Origin: JAGQLF01 sp964437465
Lineage (GTDB): Bacteria > Patescibacteriota > Dojkabacteria > J137
Reading direction: 5' to 3'
DNA length: 64,000 nucleotides
Assembly: GCA_964437465.1 (NCBI GenBank)
Contig: CAYTGI010000001.1
Span: forward strand, 1 to 64,000
Shown here piece by piece: positions 1-8,874 of this stretch. How positions within the stretch are numbered: the first letter of the stretch is position 1; the number at the start of each line of letters is the position of its first letter. The translations under genes and the position numbers were made by a program. The notes below the pieces were generated by a model. The model saw only the letters and a program-made list of their open reading frames with translations, had not been told where the DNA came from and searched no databases.

Positions 1-150
1 ACCAAAAAGTTTTGGGAAGAATTCCAGCCTATCTCTCAGCCACTCTTTGAGGCACGCCTAACAAGGAGAATTCTCCCCAAACCCCTCATGTTACTTATTC
101 TTTCTCTTGCTAGTTGGGGATAATAATTACTAAATATAAAAAGTCTTATA
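1..150. other. Window edge without a firm gene
   Basis: Forward frame 1 is open from base 1 to a double TAA at 121-126 (about 40 codons), so it could be the tail of a gene cut by the window edge, but I recognise no motif. The GTTTTGGGAAGAATTCC-like stretch near 10-26 is imperfectly complementary to GAGAATTCTCCCCAAAC near 66-82, so the stretch could instead be a degenerate inverted repeat. No convincing terminator for the leftward gene pepF is visible here. Confidence 0.25.
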
Positions 151-1926
151 TTAAACTGATATTTTCTTATAAAGCTGTTTAGTATCCTCAAGAAGTAACC
201 TCACCTCATTAATACCTTCTTCCCAAATATTATTTTTAGTAATATCTATACCCAATAAGCTTAATTGATCCTTTGGGGATAGCTTATTACCACCAGCAAA
301 AAATTCTTTCACTTTTGACATGAACTTTTTATCTTTTTTCACATTTTTCTGAAAAGCTTTTGAGATTAGTAAGCCAAAAGCATATGAATATACATAAAAG
401 AATGATCTAAAATGGGAAACATATATCCACCAGTTTTGAGATCCTTCACTTTGTTCGACATACTCTCCCATGTAAGATTCCATATGTTTTCTAAATAGTT
501 TGCCGATATCTTTGTGTGATAAATATCCTTTGTCTCTAAATTCTCTGTGGAGTTCTCTTTCAAAATTATAAAATGCAATTTGTCTAAAGATTGTAGATAT
601 ATCTGAATTTAACTTCATCATTTGAATTGAAAAACGTAACTTGTCATCCGTATCAGCAAGTAAAGTATCTAGAACGAAATCTTCACAAAATGTACTTGAA
701 GTTTCAGCTGTGCACATTGGAAAGTCAAAATTTAATGCCTCTTGTTTTTTTGAAAGCTCAAAGTTAATAGCATGTCCAAACTCATGAGCCATAGTTAAAA
801 TGTCGTTTAATGATTCTGTGTAGTTCAAAAGTATAAAAGATGGTTGATCTATTCTGTTTGTCATTGCAAATGCACCACTTCGTTTACCCTTTTTTGGGAA
901 AACATCTACCTGATTATTTTTAAACATTCTGTCAAAAACCTCATGAAAATCAGAATCTAGTTCAGAAAAAGTTCTATCTACAACATTATATGCTTCTTCA
1001 AATTTATACTTTTTATCAATTTCAGAAACTTCGATGTTTCTTTCATGGTATTCTAGTTTCTCCAAACCTAAGACTTCAGCTTTTAACTTATAGAAATCTT
1101 TCGCAATTTGGAAATTTGCAGTCACAACTTCTAAAAGAGTATCAACAGTCTCTTTATCAATATCATCAGCAATAAATCTTGATTCATCAGGATATTTATA
1201 TGATCTTATCGAATCATTAATTTGTTTATTTTCTAATACGGAATTAAACTCATTTTCAGCGACATCCAAATGCTGTTCCAAAATATTATTAAATGCTTCA
1301 GCTGCTTTATCTCTGATCTTTTTGTTCTTATTACTCATTAACTCTAGAATTTCAGAAAAGTTTTTATTTACCAGGTTTTCATTCTGATCTAGAACTTCTC
1401 GTTCTTCATCTGAAAGCATACTTGAAAGCATCTTAACCCAATTACCATATGAGACTTTTGACTTTAAGTTCATGATCTTTTCTTCAGGTTCTGAAAGTGT
1501 GTGCTTTCCACTTCTAAAAACTCTCTCCAGAACATGACGATATTTTTCTAATTTATTTGATTCTAAGAACTTTTTCTGTTGACTTTTAGATATTTTTGAA
1601 AGTTTTATAAAGAAGAACTGTATTTCATTTTGAAGCTTCATTGCTTCAGAATAAATCTTATTGTAACTTGCTTGTATCTCTGAATTTTTCTGGTCTAAAG
1701 ACTGCATTAGATAGTAGTAAAGCCACTCGTCTTCGAAAATTCCATAGCTTGTCTCCCAAGAATTATATTCTTCTAATGCTTCAAATAATTTAGATTCATT
1801 CTCTAACCAGGTGTCATTGTTATTCCATTTCTTGATAAACTTATTTGTTTCTTCAAGACATGTTTTGTGAAGTTCCTTAAATTCCTTGCCATTTTTTAAA
1901 ATTTCTAAATCCCATGTGGTTTTCAT
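151..1926 (-). CDS. pepF: Oligoendopeptidase F, M3 family zinc peptidase
   Basis: A 591-residue protein, the usual length for PepF/M3B oligopeptidases, which are cytoplasmic and cut short peptides. The zinc site is plain: HEFGH at residues 381-385 gives two histidine ligands and the catalytic glutamate, and E408 in the TAETSST segment fits the third ligand about 25 residues on, as is normal for M3. The N-terminal 200 residues are helical and charged, matching the M3 N-terminal lobe. No signal peptide is seen. The gene is divergent from the Nramp-like gene, with 82 bp between starts. The start MKTTWDLE is a good family N-terminus. The likely role is recycling peptides taken up or made by proteolysis; the exact substrate range cannot be read. 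Confidence 0.93.
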   Translation of the reverse strand: MKTTWDLEILKNGKEFKELHKTCLEETNKFIKKWNNNDTWLENESKLFEALEEYNSWETSYGIFEDEWLYYYLMQSLDQKNSEIQASYNKIYSEAMKLQNEIQFFFIKLSKISKSQQKKFLESNKLEKYRHVLERVFRSGKHTLSEPEEKIMNLKSKVSYGNWVKMLSSMLSDEEREVLDQNENLVNKNFSEILELMSNKNKKIRDKAAEAFNNILEQHLDVAENEFNSVLENKQINDSIRSYKYPDESRFIADDIDKETVDTLLEVVTANFQIAKDFYKLKAEVLGLEKLEYHERNIEVSEIDKKYKFEEAYNVVDRTFSELDSDFHEVFDRMFKNNQVDVFPKKGKRSGAFAMTNRIDQPSFILLNYTESLNDILTMAHEFGHAINFELSKKQEALNFDFPMCTAETSSTFCEDFVLDTLLADTDDKLRFSIQMMKLNSDISTIFRQIAFYNFERELHREFRDKGYLSHKDIGKLFRKHMESYMGEYVEQSEGSQNWWIYVSHFRSFFYVYSYAFGLLISKAFQKNVKKDKKFMSKVKEFFAGGNKLSPKDQLSLLGIDITKNNIWEEGINEVRLLLEDTKQLYKKISV

Positions 1927-1971
1927 ATTTTTTTATAACTTTTTGATTTTATCATCAAAAAAATATGTTTA

Positions 1972-1999
1972 TTGGCATTCTTGTTTAAAAACTTATAAA
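1972..1999 (+). promoter_or_regulatory. Promoter of the Nramp-like gene (leaderless type)
   Basis: TTGGCA (1972-1977), 16-bp spacer, TATAAA (1994-1999). Only 9 nt separate the -10 from the ATG at 2009, so transcription should start at or next to the start codon. There is no Shine-Dalgarno sequence. This supports the downstream ATG over an upstream in-frame one at 1886. Confidence 0.5.
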
Positions 2000-2008
2000 C
2001 TTTTGAAT

Positions 2009-3379
2009 ATGAAGATTCCAAAAGCTCCAAAATTTTCATTAGCACTAATTGGTCCAGGTATAGTATTAGTTGCGATGGGATTAGGATCAGGAGAATTTAT
2101 TTTATGGCCTTACCTTGTTGCTGAATTTGGATTTGGAATTATATGGGGAGCTGTTGTTGGAATAACAGCACAGTATTTCGTCAGTAATGAATCTGGAAGA
2201 TATACCTTAGCAACTGGTGGAAGTATATATACTGCCTTTAGTAAGCTAAATAAATATTTACCTCATTGGTTTATTCTATCAACTTTTGCCTCATTCGCTT
2301 GGCCAGGAATAATAGCTTCAAGTGGAACTATATTCGCAAACTTATTAAATATTTCTGATCCAAGAATTCCAACTATATTTATGCTTCTGTTAATAGGAGT
2401 TATTCTTACATATAGTGGAAAAGTATATTCGAGCTTAGAAATTTTTCAAAAAGTTGTAATTGCAGTTTCTATTCCAATTTTAATAGTAATTGCATTAATG
2501 TTGGCTGATGGTGAGACTTTAGATTCATTCTCTCAAGGGCTAGTAGGGATCGGTGAAGGATATAGATTTATTCCAGGTTCAATTTCTGTGATTGCATTTC
2601 TTGGAGCAGTAGCTTACTCAGGAGCAGGTGGTAATCTTGTTCTATCACATTCTTTCTATATTCAAGATGAAGGTTTAGGAATGGCTAAGAATTTTGACTC
2701 CCAGATAAGTAGAAAAAACTTAGATAAAGAGGTCATTAAGGGAGATAAGATAGAAGAAAGTGATGAAAATACTAAGAACTTTTTTAGTTGGTTTAAGGTC
2801 GTTGCTTTAGAACAGTTGATTAGTTTTTGGTTTATAGGGTTGTTAACGATATTTCTTCTTACATTTATAGCCTATTCTCTGGCGTACCCTTTTGAAGGGT
2901 TGGAGGGATTAGACTTTGTTTTTGTGCAAGCTGACGCATTAACTGGGAGATTTGGTGAAGTGATAGGAACATTCTTTTTACTTGTAGGAGGGATATTCTT
3001 GTTTAAAACACAGCTAGGTGTTTATGAGACTACGTCTAGAATTATGACTGAAAATATACAACTTGCTTCGGAAAAATTTAAAGATAGGTATTCTAGATCT
3101 AAGATATATTTTTTCTTTCTATGGGCACAAATAGTCTCAGCAATTTTTATAACGTTGTTGGGCATAAGTGAGCCTGTTCAAATACTCCTAATTCAAACAT
3201 TCTTCAGTGCCCTTTCAATGTTAGTTCTTTCAATACTAGTTCAAATTGTAAATAATTCAAAACTATTACCAGACAGTATTAAACCGGGGGTCTTTAGGAA
3301 TCTTACCCTATGTGCTTCAGTAATTTTTTTCGGGGTTTTTGTGGTATTGACAATTTATGATGTAGTTATTGGTTTATAA
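2009..3379 (+). CDS. Nramp-fold (SLC11-like) membrane transporter, non-canonical metal site
   Basis: From ATG 2009 the protein has 456 residues and about 11 hydrophobic segments in the Nramp (LeuT-fold) pattern. The opening, with GPG at residues 15-17, aligns with Nramp TM1. The TM1 metal-binding DPGN of true Mn/Fe transporters is replaced by GSGE (26-29), and the TM6 A-x-x-M-P-H region reads AVAYSGAGGN (200-209). Methionine and aspartate ligands are thus missing, so transport of Mn2+/Fe2+ should not be assumed; Mg2+ or another substrate is possible by analogy with other divergent Nramp-related proteins. An in-frame ATG at 1886 would add 41 residues, overlap the start of divergent pepF and lie upstream of the predicted promoter, so I reject it. 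A hydrophilic loop of about 40 residues follows TM6. The next gene starts 6 bp after the stop. Confidence 0.8.
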   Translation: MKIPKAPKFSLALIGPGIVLVAMGLGSGEFILWPYLVAEFGFGIIWGAVVGITAQYFVSNESGRYTLATGGSIYTAFSKLNKYLPHWFILSTFASFAWPGIIASSGTIFANLLNISDPRIPTIFMLLLIGVILTYSGKVYSSLEIFQKVVIAVSIPILIVIALMLADGETLDSFSQGLVGIGEGYRFIPGSISVIAFLGAVAYSGAGGNLVLSHSFYIQDEGLGMAKNFDSQISRKNLDKEVIKGDKIEESDENTKNFFSWFKVVALEQLISFWFIGLLTIFLLTFIAYSLAYPFEGLEGLDFVFVQADALTGRFGEVIGTFFLLVGGIFLFKTQLGVYETTSRIMTENIQLASEKFKDRYSRSKIYFFFLWAQIVSAIFITLLGISEPVQILLIQTFFSALSMLVLSILVQIVNNSKLLPDSIKPGVFRNLTLCASVIFFGVFVVLTIYDVVIGL

Positions 3380-3385
3380 TACTTC

Positions 3386-4267
3386 ATGAAAAAGAAAGTT
3401 TTAATATTTGGAGGGACCGGATTTATTGGAGAATCAATAGTGGATGAATTAATTTTAAAAGGATTTACACCAATTCTCCTTGTTAGAAATGAAAACAATT
3501 TAAAAGATTCCTGGAAAGGTAAGTGTGAGTTTGTTTTCGGTGATATTAGGAATATTGAAAGTCTTTATGAAAAGTTTGTAGATTTTACTCCTATTGCAAC
3601 TATCTATTCAATAGGGTTGATTAGGGAGAATTTAAGAAATAAGTTTGATGACTTTCACTATAACTGGGCTAAAAAAGCTCTAGAGCTTAGTAGCAAATTA
3701 AAGATACAGCAATTCATTTATATTAGCGCTAATGGAGTTCAGAACGAATCAACAGAATATGAAAGAACTAAGTTAAATTTTGAAAACTACCTTAAATCAA
3801 AATTTGATAACTACACTATTTTTAGACCATCTATAGTCTTTGATAAATCAGAAAAATATAATTTTAATCATGAGCTTAATAAACTGACTAAGTACTTCTT
3901 AACTCCAGTTATTGGTAAGGGTAATTTTTTATTAGCTCCTGTTTATAGAAAGGATATAAGCAAGGTTATTGTTACTTCAATTCTACATTCTAATGCAATA
4001 AATAAAACTTATGAAGTTTGTGGCCCAAAAAAGTATAGTTTTAAAAAAATATTACAGATCTATGCTGACAGTAGAGATAGAAAGATTGTTTTAATTAATA
4101 TTCCTATAAAATTTATTAAGTTGATTACTTCTGTTTTTGGTAAATATAATTTTTTTCCAATTACTAGTGATCAACTAAAAATGCTTGTGAATGGGAATAC
4201 ATGTGTAGATAATTCATTTCTTGAAGACTTGGGAATTACAGAATTAAAGAGTTTTGATTCATTTTGA
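3386..4267 (+). CDS. NAD(P)-binding extended-SDR / NmrA-like epimerase family protein
   Basis: 293 residues with a Rossmann N-terminus: GGTGFIG at residues 9-15 binds the dinucleotide, and Y125-E-R-T-K129 is the YxxxK catalytic pair of SDR enzymes. The length and the C-terminal half resemble the NDUFA9/NmrA-like group of atypical SDRs, often linked to quinone or cofactor metabolism rather than nucleotide-sugar epimerisation. The substrate cannot be told from sequence. It starts 6 bp after the Nramp-like gene on the same strand and is probably co-transcribed. No signal peptide or membrane segment is seen, so it should be cytoplasmic. Confidence 0.8.
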   Translation: MKKKVLIFGGTGFIGESIVDELILKGFTPILLVRNENNLKDSWKGKCEFVFGDIRNIESLYEKFVDFTPIATIYSIGLIRENLRNKFDDFHYNWAKKALELSSKLKIQQFIYISANGVQNESTEYERTKLNFENYLKSKFDNYTIFRPSIVFDKSEKYNFNHELNKLTKYFLTPVIGKGNFLLAPVYRKDISKVIVTSILHSNAINKTYEVCGPKKYSFKKILQIYADSRDRKIVLINIPIKFIKLITSVFGKYNFFPITSDQLKMLVNGNTCVDNSFLEDLGITELKSFDSF

Positions 4268-4296
4268 TACTTTAGATTCATAAGTTAAAATTACAC

Positions 4297-4899
4297 ATGA
4301 ACCAAAAAAGATTTTTAACAATTCTCCCAATAATATTTATAGTTATTGTAACTATACTATTATTAATTGCATATTTTACAACTCGAGATGAGGAGAATGA
4401 TCCAGATGTATTGGGTGTTAGTTGTATAGAAACTTTTCAAGATCAAGGTCTTGGAATAGATTTTGATTATCCATGTGAGTGGGAGCTAAGCTTAGAAACT
4501 ACTCTAGGTGATGACTTTTTATATAATGCAGAGAATAGGTACGGGTATGTAGCAGAGAAATATTTCATAAGATTTAAAGACGAAGATCAATTAGTGCAAA
4601 TTAGAGTTGTTCTAGCTGATACACAAGGAAGTATGCTTTCAATGGAAAATAAATATGAATATGAAGTTTTTAATAATGAACTTGTGAGGTTTTCAAGAGA
4701 AGATGAAATTTACAAGTATGGAAAATATATAAGTTGTTCTGATCTTCAACCAAATCAGATAGCTGGAGAAATTAGTGGTGAAGATTGCTCTAGGACTATG
4801 GTTTTTGGAATTAGTGATCAATTTCCTTCAATAGTTGAAGTATTTAACCCAAGTGATTTGGATCTTGTAGATGATTTTGTTTTGAGCATTTCTGAATGA
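4297..4899 (+). CDS. Unknown single-pass membrane-anchored protein
   Basis: 200 residues. A lysine/arginine start is followed by one strongly hydrophobic helix (about residues 7-28, LPIIFIVIVTILLLIAYF), then a long acidic extracellular domain with four cysteines in C-x-(about 15)-C pairs that could form disulphides. This is an N-terminal anchor with an outside domain; no lipobox is present. I recognise no family. Its stop overlaps the start of the next gene (ATGA at 4896-4899), which points to translational coupling of the two unknowns. Confidence 0.6.
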   Translation: MNQKRFLTILPIIFIVIVTILLLIAYFTTRDEENDPDVLGVSCIETFQDQGLGIDFDYPCEWELSLETTLGDDFLYNAENRYGYVAEKYFIRFKDEDQLVQIRVVLADTQGSMLSMENKYEYEVFNNELVRFSREDEIYKYGKYISCSDLQPNQIAGEISGEDCSRTMVFGISDQFPSIVEVFNPSDLDLVDDFVLSISE

Positions 4900-5432
4900 G
4901 TGATATTGATGAGGATACTTTAGTATATAGACCTCCAGTAAATCAGCCTGAAGTAAAAGAGTTTGAAGGATTAGATCAAAGACAAATTGATCAGAATTTA
5001 TGTAGATTATGTGTTGAAAGAAGTTTAAAGGGAGGTAAATTTTTGACTCCCGAAGATGAGCAATTTGTAGATAACAAACTTCGTGCTCTTTTCAGAAATG
5101 GTTTTATTCAAGAAGAGGATATTATGCCTTATAAAGCTCTTATGTCTCAAGAACCTTGCTATATTGTGAGTCAATTTGCAAAAGAAGTTTTACAAGATCA
5201 AATTGGAAGTAACGTTAGGAATATTCTTCTCAGAATAGGAAATTTAGAAGGTTCTAAATTATCAGAAGAAGATATTCTAAAAGGGATAATAGAAAGTTAT
5301 GGGAATCATTCATGTGTTTTTCAAGGGCAAGTAAAGCTAGCTTTGCTTTATGCTATTTTAAATTTTAATATTCCTGTAATAAGAACTTTTCTTGAACATT
5401 CTAGACGTGTCTCTATAGTTAACGAACAATAA
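4896..5432 (+). CDS. Unknown acidic, helical cytoplasmic protein
   Basis: 178 residues beginning MSDIDEDTLVYRPP, with no signal or membrane segment and mostly helical composition. A short cysteine pair CRLC lies near residue 36. It overlaps the anchored protein upstream by 4 bp, so the two may work together. The MSD-acidic opening is shared in style with many unrecognised proteins in this window. I recognise no domain. Confidence 0.55.
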   Translation: MSDIDEDTLVYRPPVNQPEVKEFEGLDQRQIDQNLCRLCVERSLKGGKFLTPEDEQFVDNKLRALFRNGFIQEEDIMPYKALMSQEPCYIVSQFAKEVLQDQIGSNVRNILLRIGNLEGSKLSEEDILKGIIESYGNHSCVFQGQVKLALLYAILNFNIPVIRTFLEHSRRVSIVNEQ

Positions 5433-5441
5433 TGCTAAAAT
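5433..5441 (+). promoter_or_regulatory. Extended -10 promoter before the ABC transporter pair
   Basis: TG-C-TAAAAT: an extended -10 element (TG at 5433-5434, hexamer 5436-5441), 22 nt before the ATG at 5464. The same TGCTAAAATG string recurs at 7245-7254 before the glycosyltransferase gene. Confidence 0.4.
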
Positions 5442-5463
5442 GTTTAGTTAAAAATATACTTAA

Positions 5464-6415
5464 ATGTACGCAATAGATGCTAAAAAACTTGTTAAAAGAT
5501 ATAGAAAGGCNNNNNNNNNNCTTCAATGCTGTTGATAATATAGATTTACAAGTTGAACAAGGTGAGATTTATGGATTTCTAGGTCCGAACGGAGCTGGTA
5601 AATCTACTGCGATAAATATGTTTGTAACTTCCTTATTTCCTACCGATGGGAATGTAGAGATTTTAGGAATAAATACTAAAGAACATCCTGATAAAATAAG
5701 GCAAATAATTGGAGTTGTATATCAAAAACCAAGTTTAGACGAAAAACTTACTGCTGAGGAAAATCTTCGATCACACGCTGTTTTATATGAAATAACGACA
5801 TGGGCTCCTACTTATAAGATGACAAGTACAGAGTATAAGAATAGAGTAAATCATCTTTTAGAAATCGTAGGTTTAAAGGATAGAATGCATGATGTAGTAA
5901 AAACATTTAGTGGAGGAATGAAAAGAAGGTTAGATATTGCTAAAGCATTACTTCATACTCCTAAAATATTATTTCTTGATGAGCCAACAACAGGAATTGA
6001 TCCACAGAATAGAAGAGAAATTTGGGGTTATCTTACTGATCTTCAAAAAGAGGAAAGATTTACCATTTTTTTAACAACTCAGTATCTTGAAGAAGCTGAA
6101 ATATGTTCTCGAATAAGCATTATAGATAAAGGAAAGATTTTGGTTACTGATACACCATCTAAGCTTAAAGACAGAGTTGGAGATGAACTGTTATATATTA
6201 GTCCTGTAAACGGTAATGAAAAAAAACTCGAAACAGAACTAAAAAATCTAAACATCCAGTTTCAAACTGATAATATCGGAAACTATATAATTGATTTAGA
6301 AAAAGGCTCAGCTCAAAAGGTAATCAGTAACATTAAAACAGAGCTTGATGAGATAAATATAAAAAGAGCATCTTTAGATGATGTATTTATTAAGTTGACA
6401 GGTAGAAAGATATGA
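5464..6415 (+). CDS. ABC transporter ATP-binding protein (DrrA-like), interrupted by an assembly gap
   Basis: An ABC-2 type ATPase with Walker A GPNGAGKST, signature FSGGMKRR, Walker B ILFLDEPTTGIDP and a DrrA-like C-terminal extension. The first residues are best read from ATG 5464 as MYAIDAKKLVKRYRKA, typical of this family. The reading after the N run (FNAVDNIDL) lies in another frame relative to the 10 Ns. GC before the gap and C after it make one codon if the missing DNA is a multiple of 3. So the Ns (5511-5520) are a nominal gap, not the true size, and the gene is probably intact. An ATG at 5477 stays open through the Ns but gives an N-terminus unlike any ABC protein. The stop overlaps the permease start (ATGA, 6412-6415). 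Confidence 0.88.
5511..5520. other. Assembly gap (10 N)
   Basis: Ten Ns inside the ABC ATPase gene near codon 16. The protein frames on the two sides disagree with a length of exactly 10, so this is filler of arbitrary length between joined contigs. Gene order across this point depends on the scaffolding being right; the protein homology on both sides supports the join. Confidence 0.95.
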
Positions 6416-7230
6416 GTTTGAAAACTGAAATCAATAAAACATTGATGCTTGCTTGGCGAGATGTAATGAAATTATTAAGAGATCGTCCAAGATTATTAAT
6501 TAGTCTTTTCTTTCCGGTTATGTTTATGATTGTGTTTGGAGTAACTTTAGATTCAGGATTAGAAAGTTTGGCTGGAGGTGGATTTGGTTTATTGCCAGAT
6601 GGATTTTTTTTGGATTATGTTTTTGCAGGAATTCTTGCCCAATCAATCTTTCAAACAAGTTTTTCTGGAATAGTGTCTTTAGTTTCAGATAGAGAGGAAG
6701 ATTTTTCTATGAGCATTTTTGTCGCTCCTATTTCTAGATTTTCTATTGTTATTGGAAAGATTCTTGGTGAAAGCATGGTAGCTTTTATTCAAGTTTTTGG
6801 AATTATAATATTTGGATATGTATTGGGAATAACTATCGATCCAATAAAAGTTTTGACTGTACTTCCATTTGGCATTTTGTTTGCTATAACAGGAGGATGT
6901 TTAGGATTACTTGTAGCTAGTAGAATAGAAGGAAAAGAAAATGCACAAAGAACTTTTCCATTATTAATTTTACCTTTGACTTTTCTTAGCGGTGCTTTTA
7001 CCCCTGTTAATGATCTTCCTTGGTGGTTAGCTTTAATAAAAGATTTAAATCCAATGTATTATGCAGTGGATTTAAGCAGAAGCATTATATTTTCAGACGC
7101 AAATCAGATAGTTCAAGACTTTACGATAAATAATTCTTTTTTAACAAATTTTATTATTCTTAATGTTTTAGGATTAGCTTTTCTTATAATTGGGACTTAT
7201 CTTTTTACTAGGAAGGAGGGTAACAGGTAA
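6412..7230 (+). CDS. ABC-2 type transporter permease (DrrB-like)
   Basis: 272 residues with six predicted membrane helices. The ABC-2 family pattern is clear: an amphipathic start with RDRPRLLISLFFPVMF leading into TM1, and the conserved LPLTFLSGAFTP segment before the last helices. It overlaps the ATPase gene by 4 bp and surely forms a two-component exporter with it. Such pairs export lipids, glycans or hydrophobic drugs; the glycosyltransferase 50 bp downstream mildly favours an envelope glycan or lipid, but that is inference only. Confidence 0.88.
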   Translation: MSLKTEINKTLMLAWRDVMKLLRDRPRLLISLFFPVMFMIVFGVTLDSGLESLAGGGFGLLPDGFFLDYVFAGILAQSIFQTSFSGIVSLVSDREEDFSMSIFVAPISRFSIVIGKILGESMVAFIQVFGIIIFGYVLGITIDPIKVLTVLPFGILFAITGGCLGLLVASRIEGKENAQRTFPLLILPLTFLSGAFTPVNDLPWWLALIKDLNPMYYAVDLSRSIIFSDANQIVQDFTINNSFLTNFIILNVLGLAFLIIGTYLFTRKEGNR

Positions 7231-7244
7231 AGATGGATAGTTGG

Positions 7245-7253
7245 TGCTAAAAT
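7245..7253 (+). promoter_or_regulatory. Extended -10 promoter before the glycosyltransferase
   Basis: TG-C-TAAAAT with TG at 7245-7246 and the hexamer at 7248-7253, 27 nt before ATG 7281. It matches the element at 5433-5441 over ten bases (TGCTAAAATG). Confidence 0.4.
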
Positions 7254-7280
7254 GAAACTGAAATTATTATTTAAAAATTA

Positions 7281-8483
7281 ATGAACGTTTTAGTCAGTAC
7301 TTTTCATCTAGGTTTTACTTATATTAATGGCGCCGCATTTTCTCCAAGATTTTTATCTAAAGAACTTTTAAAGAAAGGTCATAAAGTACAAGTCTATTGT
7401 ACAGGGTATCCTCAGGTTTATCTTGATCATGAAAAGGATATCCCTGGATATTTCTATAAGGTGACAATGGTTGATTTCTTTTTTAGGAAAAGAAAGCTAT
7501 ATAGCGATATTGCTAAATTTCAGCCAGACATAATCTACTCAAATGGGATTTCCTTAGCTGATCAAATATGCTCAAATTATGCTAGAAAATATAACATTCC
7601 ATTTGTATGTACAGTTAGAACTAGATATAGGGATTTTATAAGAGAAGCTTTACCTTTTGGAAAATATTATCCAAAGTGGTTAGTTACATCAATTGTTAGC
7701 ATGCTTGTAACCTGGTTGAATAGGGCTGACATGGTTTTTGCTTTGACTGATAGTTTAAGAGAGTCTCTTGAGGAAGCAGGTGTTAAAAATGTCAAAACTT
7801 TAAGTAATGGGGTTAATCTTGATGAATTTAGAATAAATGATAAAAAAAAGATCTCAGATAGACCAGTTGAATTACTTTATGTTGCTAATATTGAAGAAAG
7901 AAAGAATCAAACATTTTTACTGGAAGTATCAAAACACTTACCTGAGAATATTAAAATGAATCTTGTTGGTGGAAGAAGTTTTAGTAGCAAATATTACGAC
8001 GAATTTTCTGAAAAACTTGAATCATTAAAAAATAAAAATGTTATTTATCATGGTAAGCAAGATAGAAAATCCACTCAAGACTTTTATTACAATTCACATA
8101 TCTTTGTATCCTCCACAAAATCTGAAGCGCAAGGAGTAATATTTCTAGAAGCTATAGCAAGTGGAATCCCAATAGTTAAACTACACTCTGAAGCTGTTGA
8201 GGGAGTTACAACACATAACCGAAACTCAATTCATGTTCCTATGGATGCTGATCCAAAAACTTTTGCCGACGAGGTAATTAAACTAGTAAATAATCCCAAA
8301 AAATATAACAAAATGGTTGAGAACTGCAAGGTTGATCGAAATAAATTTTCTTGGGAGAGTAGTGCGAATAAGTTTATTGACTATGTTGAGGATGTGTTAC
8401 TAAACAAAAAAGTAAGGAAAAGTAGATTAAGAAGAGCAATTGATTTTGTTACAAATAGAATTCCATTTCGTAATAGTAATTAA
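7281..8483 (+). CDS. Glycosyltransferase, GT-B fold (family 4-like)
   Basis: 400 residues in the GT4 style. The N-terminal Rossmann half opens with STFHLGFTYINGA; the C-terminal half has the nucleotide-sugar site with the E-x7-E motif in EAQGVIFLEAIASGIP. A basic tail (KKVRKSRLRRAIDFVTNRIPF) may attach it to the inner face of the membrane. It probably transfers a sugar from a nucleotide donor to a lipid or cell-surface glycan; donor and acceptor cannot be read. It lies after an ABC exporter pair but has its own extended -10 element. Confidence 0.85.
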   Translation: MNVLVSTFHLGFTYINGAAFSPRFLSKELLKKGHKVQVYCTGYPQVYLDHEKDIPGYFYKVTMVDFFFRKRKLYSDIAKFQPDIIYSNGISLADQICSNYARKYNIPFVCTVRTRYRDFIREALPFGKYYPKWLVTSIVSMLVTWLNRADMVFALTDSLRESLEEAGVKNVKTLSNGVNLDEFRINDKKKISDRPVELLYVANIEERKNQTFLLEVSKHLPENIKMNLVGGRSFSSKYYDEFSEKLESLKNKNVIYHGKQDRKSTQDFYYNSHIFVSSTKSEAQGVIFLEAIASGIPIVKLHSEAVEGVTTHNRNSIHVPMDADPKTFADEVIKLVNNPKKYNKMVENCKVDRNKFSWESSANKFIDYVEDVLLNKKVRKSRLRRAIDFVTNRIPFRNSN

Positions 8484-8486
8484 CGC

Positions 8487-8515
8487 TTGCATCTATAAAC
8501 TCTTTTTTGTAGAAT
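8487..8515 (+). promoter_or_regulatory. Sigma70-like promoter of the 95-residue unknown gene
   Basis: TTGCAT (8487-8492), 17-bp spacer, TAGAAT (8510-8515), 20 nt before ATG 8536. It overlaps codons that would belong to an upstream-extended reading frame, which supports the shorter gene start. Confidence 0.5.
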
Positions 8516-8535
8516 TCCTCAATTATCTTCTTGGA

Positions 8536-8826
8536 ATGAATGATGAGTTGGAATCTGCTCATATAGATAAAATGATTTCTCCTGATGAATATTACGAAGC
8601 TTTGTGGAGAGATTTTGAAGCTGGAAGGCTTACTAGACAAACTGATGAAATAGAAAAAAGAACTCCGCAAAGACCTTATTACGATAGAACTGATTATAAC
8701 CTTAGAAATTTAGTTAGAAAAGAAAGAAGAAACGAATCTTACATTCCTGACCATAGTTCTTCTAGAATGCGGCTAAGAGGTGCACTGCACCAGATGAGAA
8801 CTAGAGGGTATTCTTTAGAACAATAA
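8536..8826 (+). CDS. Small charged unknown protein
   Basis: 96 residues from ATG 8536 (MNDELESAH...), highly charged with several RRY/RxR clusters, no membrane segment. An in-frame ATG at 8440 would add a hydrophobic stretch and overlap the end of the glycosyltransferase gene, but a good promoter lies between, so I use the later start. I recognise no family. It is convergent with dnaK and shares the intergenic hairpin. Confidence 0.5.
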   Translation: MNDELESAHIDKMISPDEYYEALWRDFEAGRLTRQTDEIEKRTPQRPYYDRTDYNLRNLVRKERRNESYIPDHSSSRMRLRGALHQMRTRGYSLEQ

Positions 8827-8851
8827 AAAAGCCCCGTTAGTTAAAACGGGG
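8826..8851 (-). terminator. Rho-independent terminator of dnaK
   Basis: Stem CCCCGTT (8832-8838) with AACGGGG (8845-8851) and a 6-nt loop. On the minus strand the stem is followed by a run of T (the A run 8825-8830 on the plus strand), so it ends leftward dnaK transcription. The plus-strand side has only a weak T tract. Confidence 0.8.
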
Positions 8852-8874
8852 ACTTTAGGTGTTACTACTAAATC

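Noticed and set aside
1886..2008. 41-residue N-terminal extension of the Nramp-like protein
   Set aside because: Overlaps the divergent pepF start and covers the probable promoter.
8440..8535. N-terminal extension of the small unknown protein
   Set aside because: Would overlap the glycosyltransferase end and contain a good promoter (TTGCAT-N17-TAGAAT).
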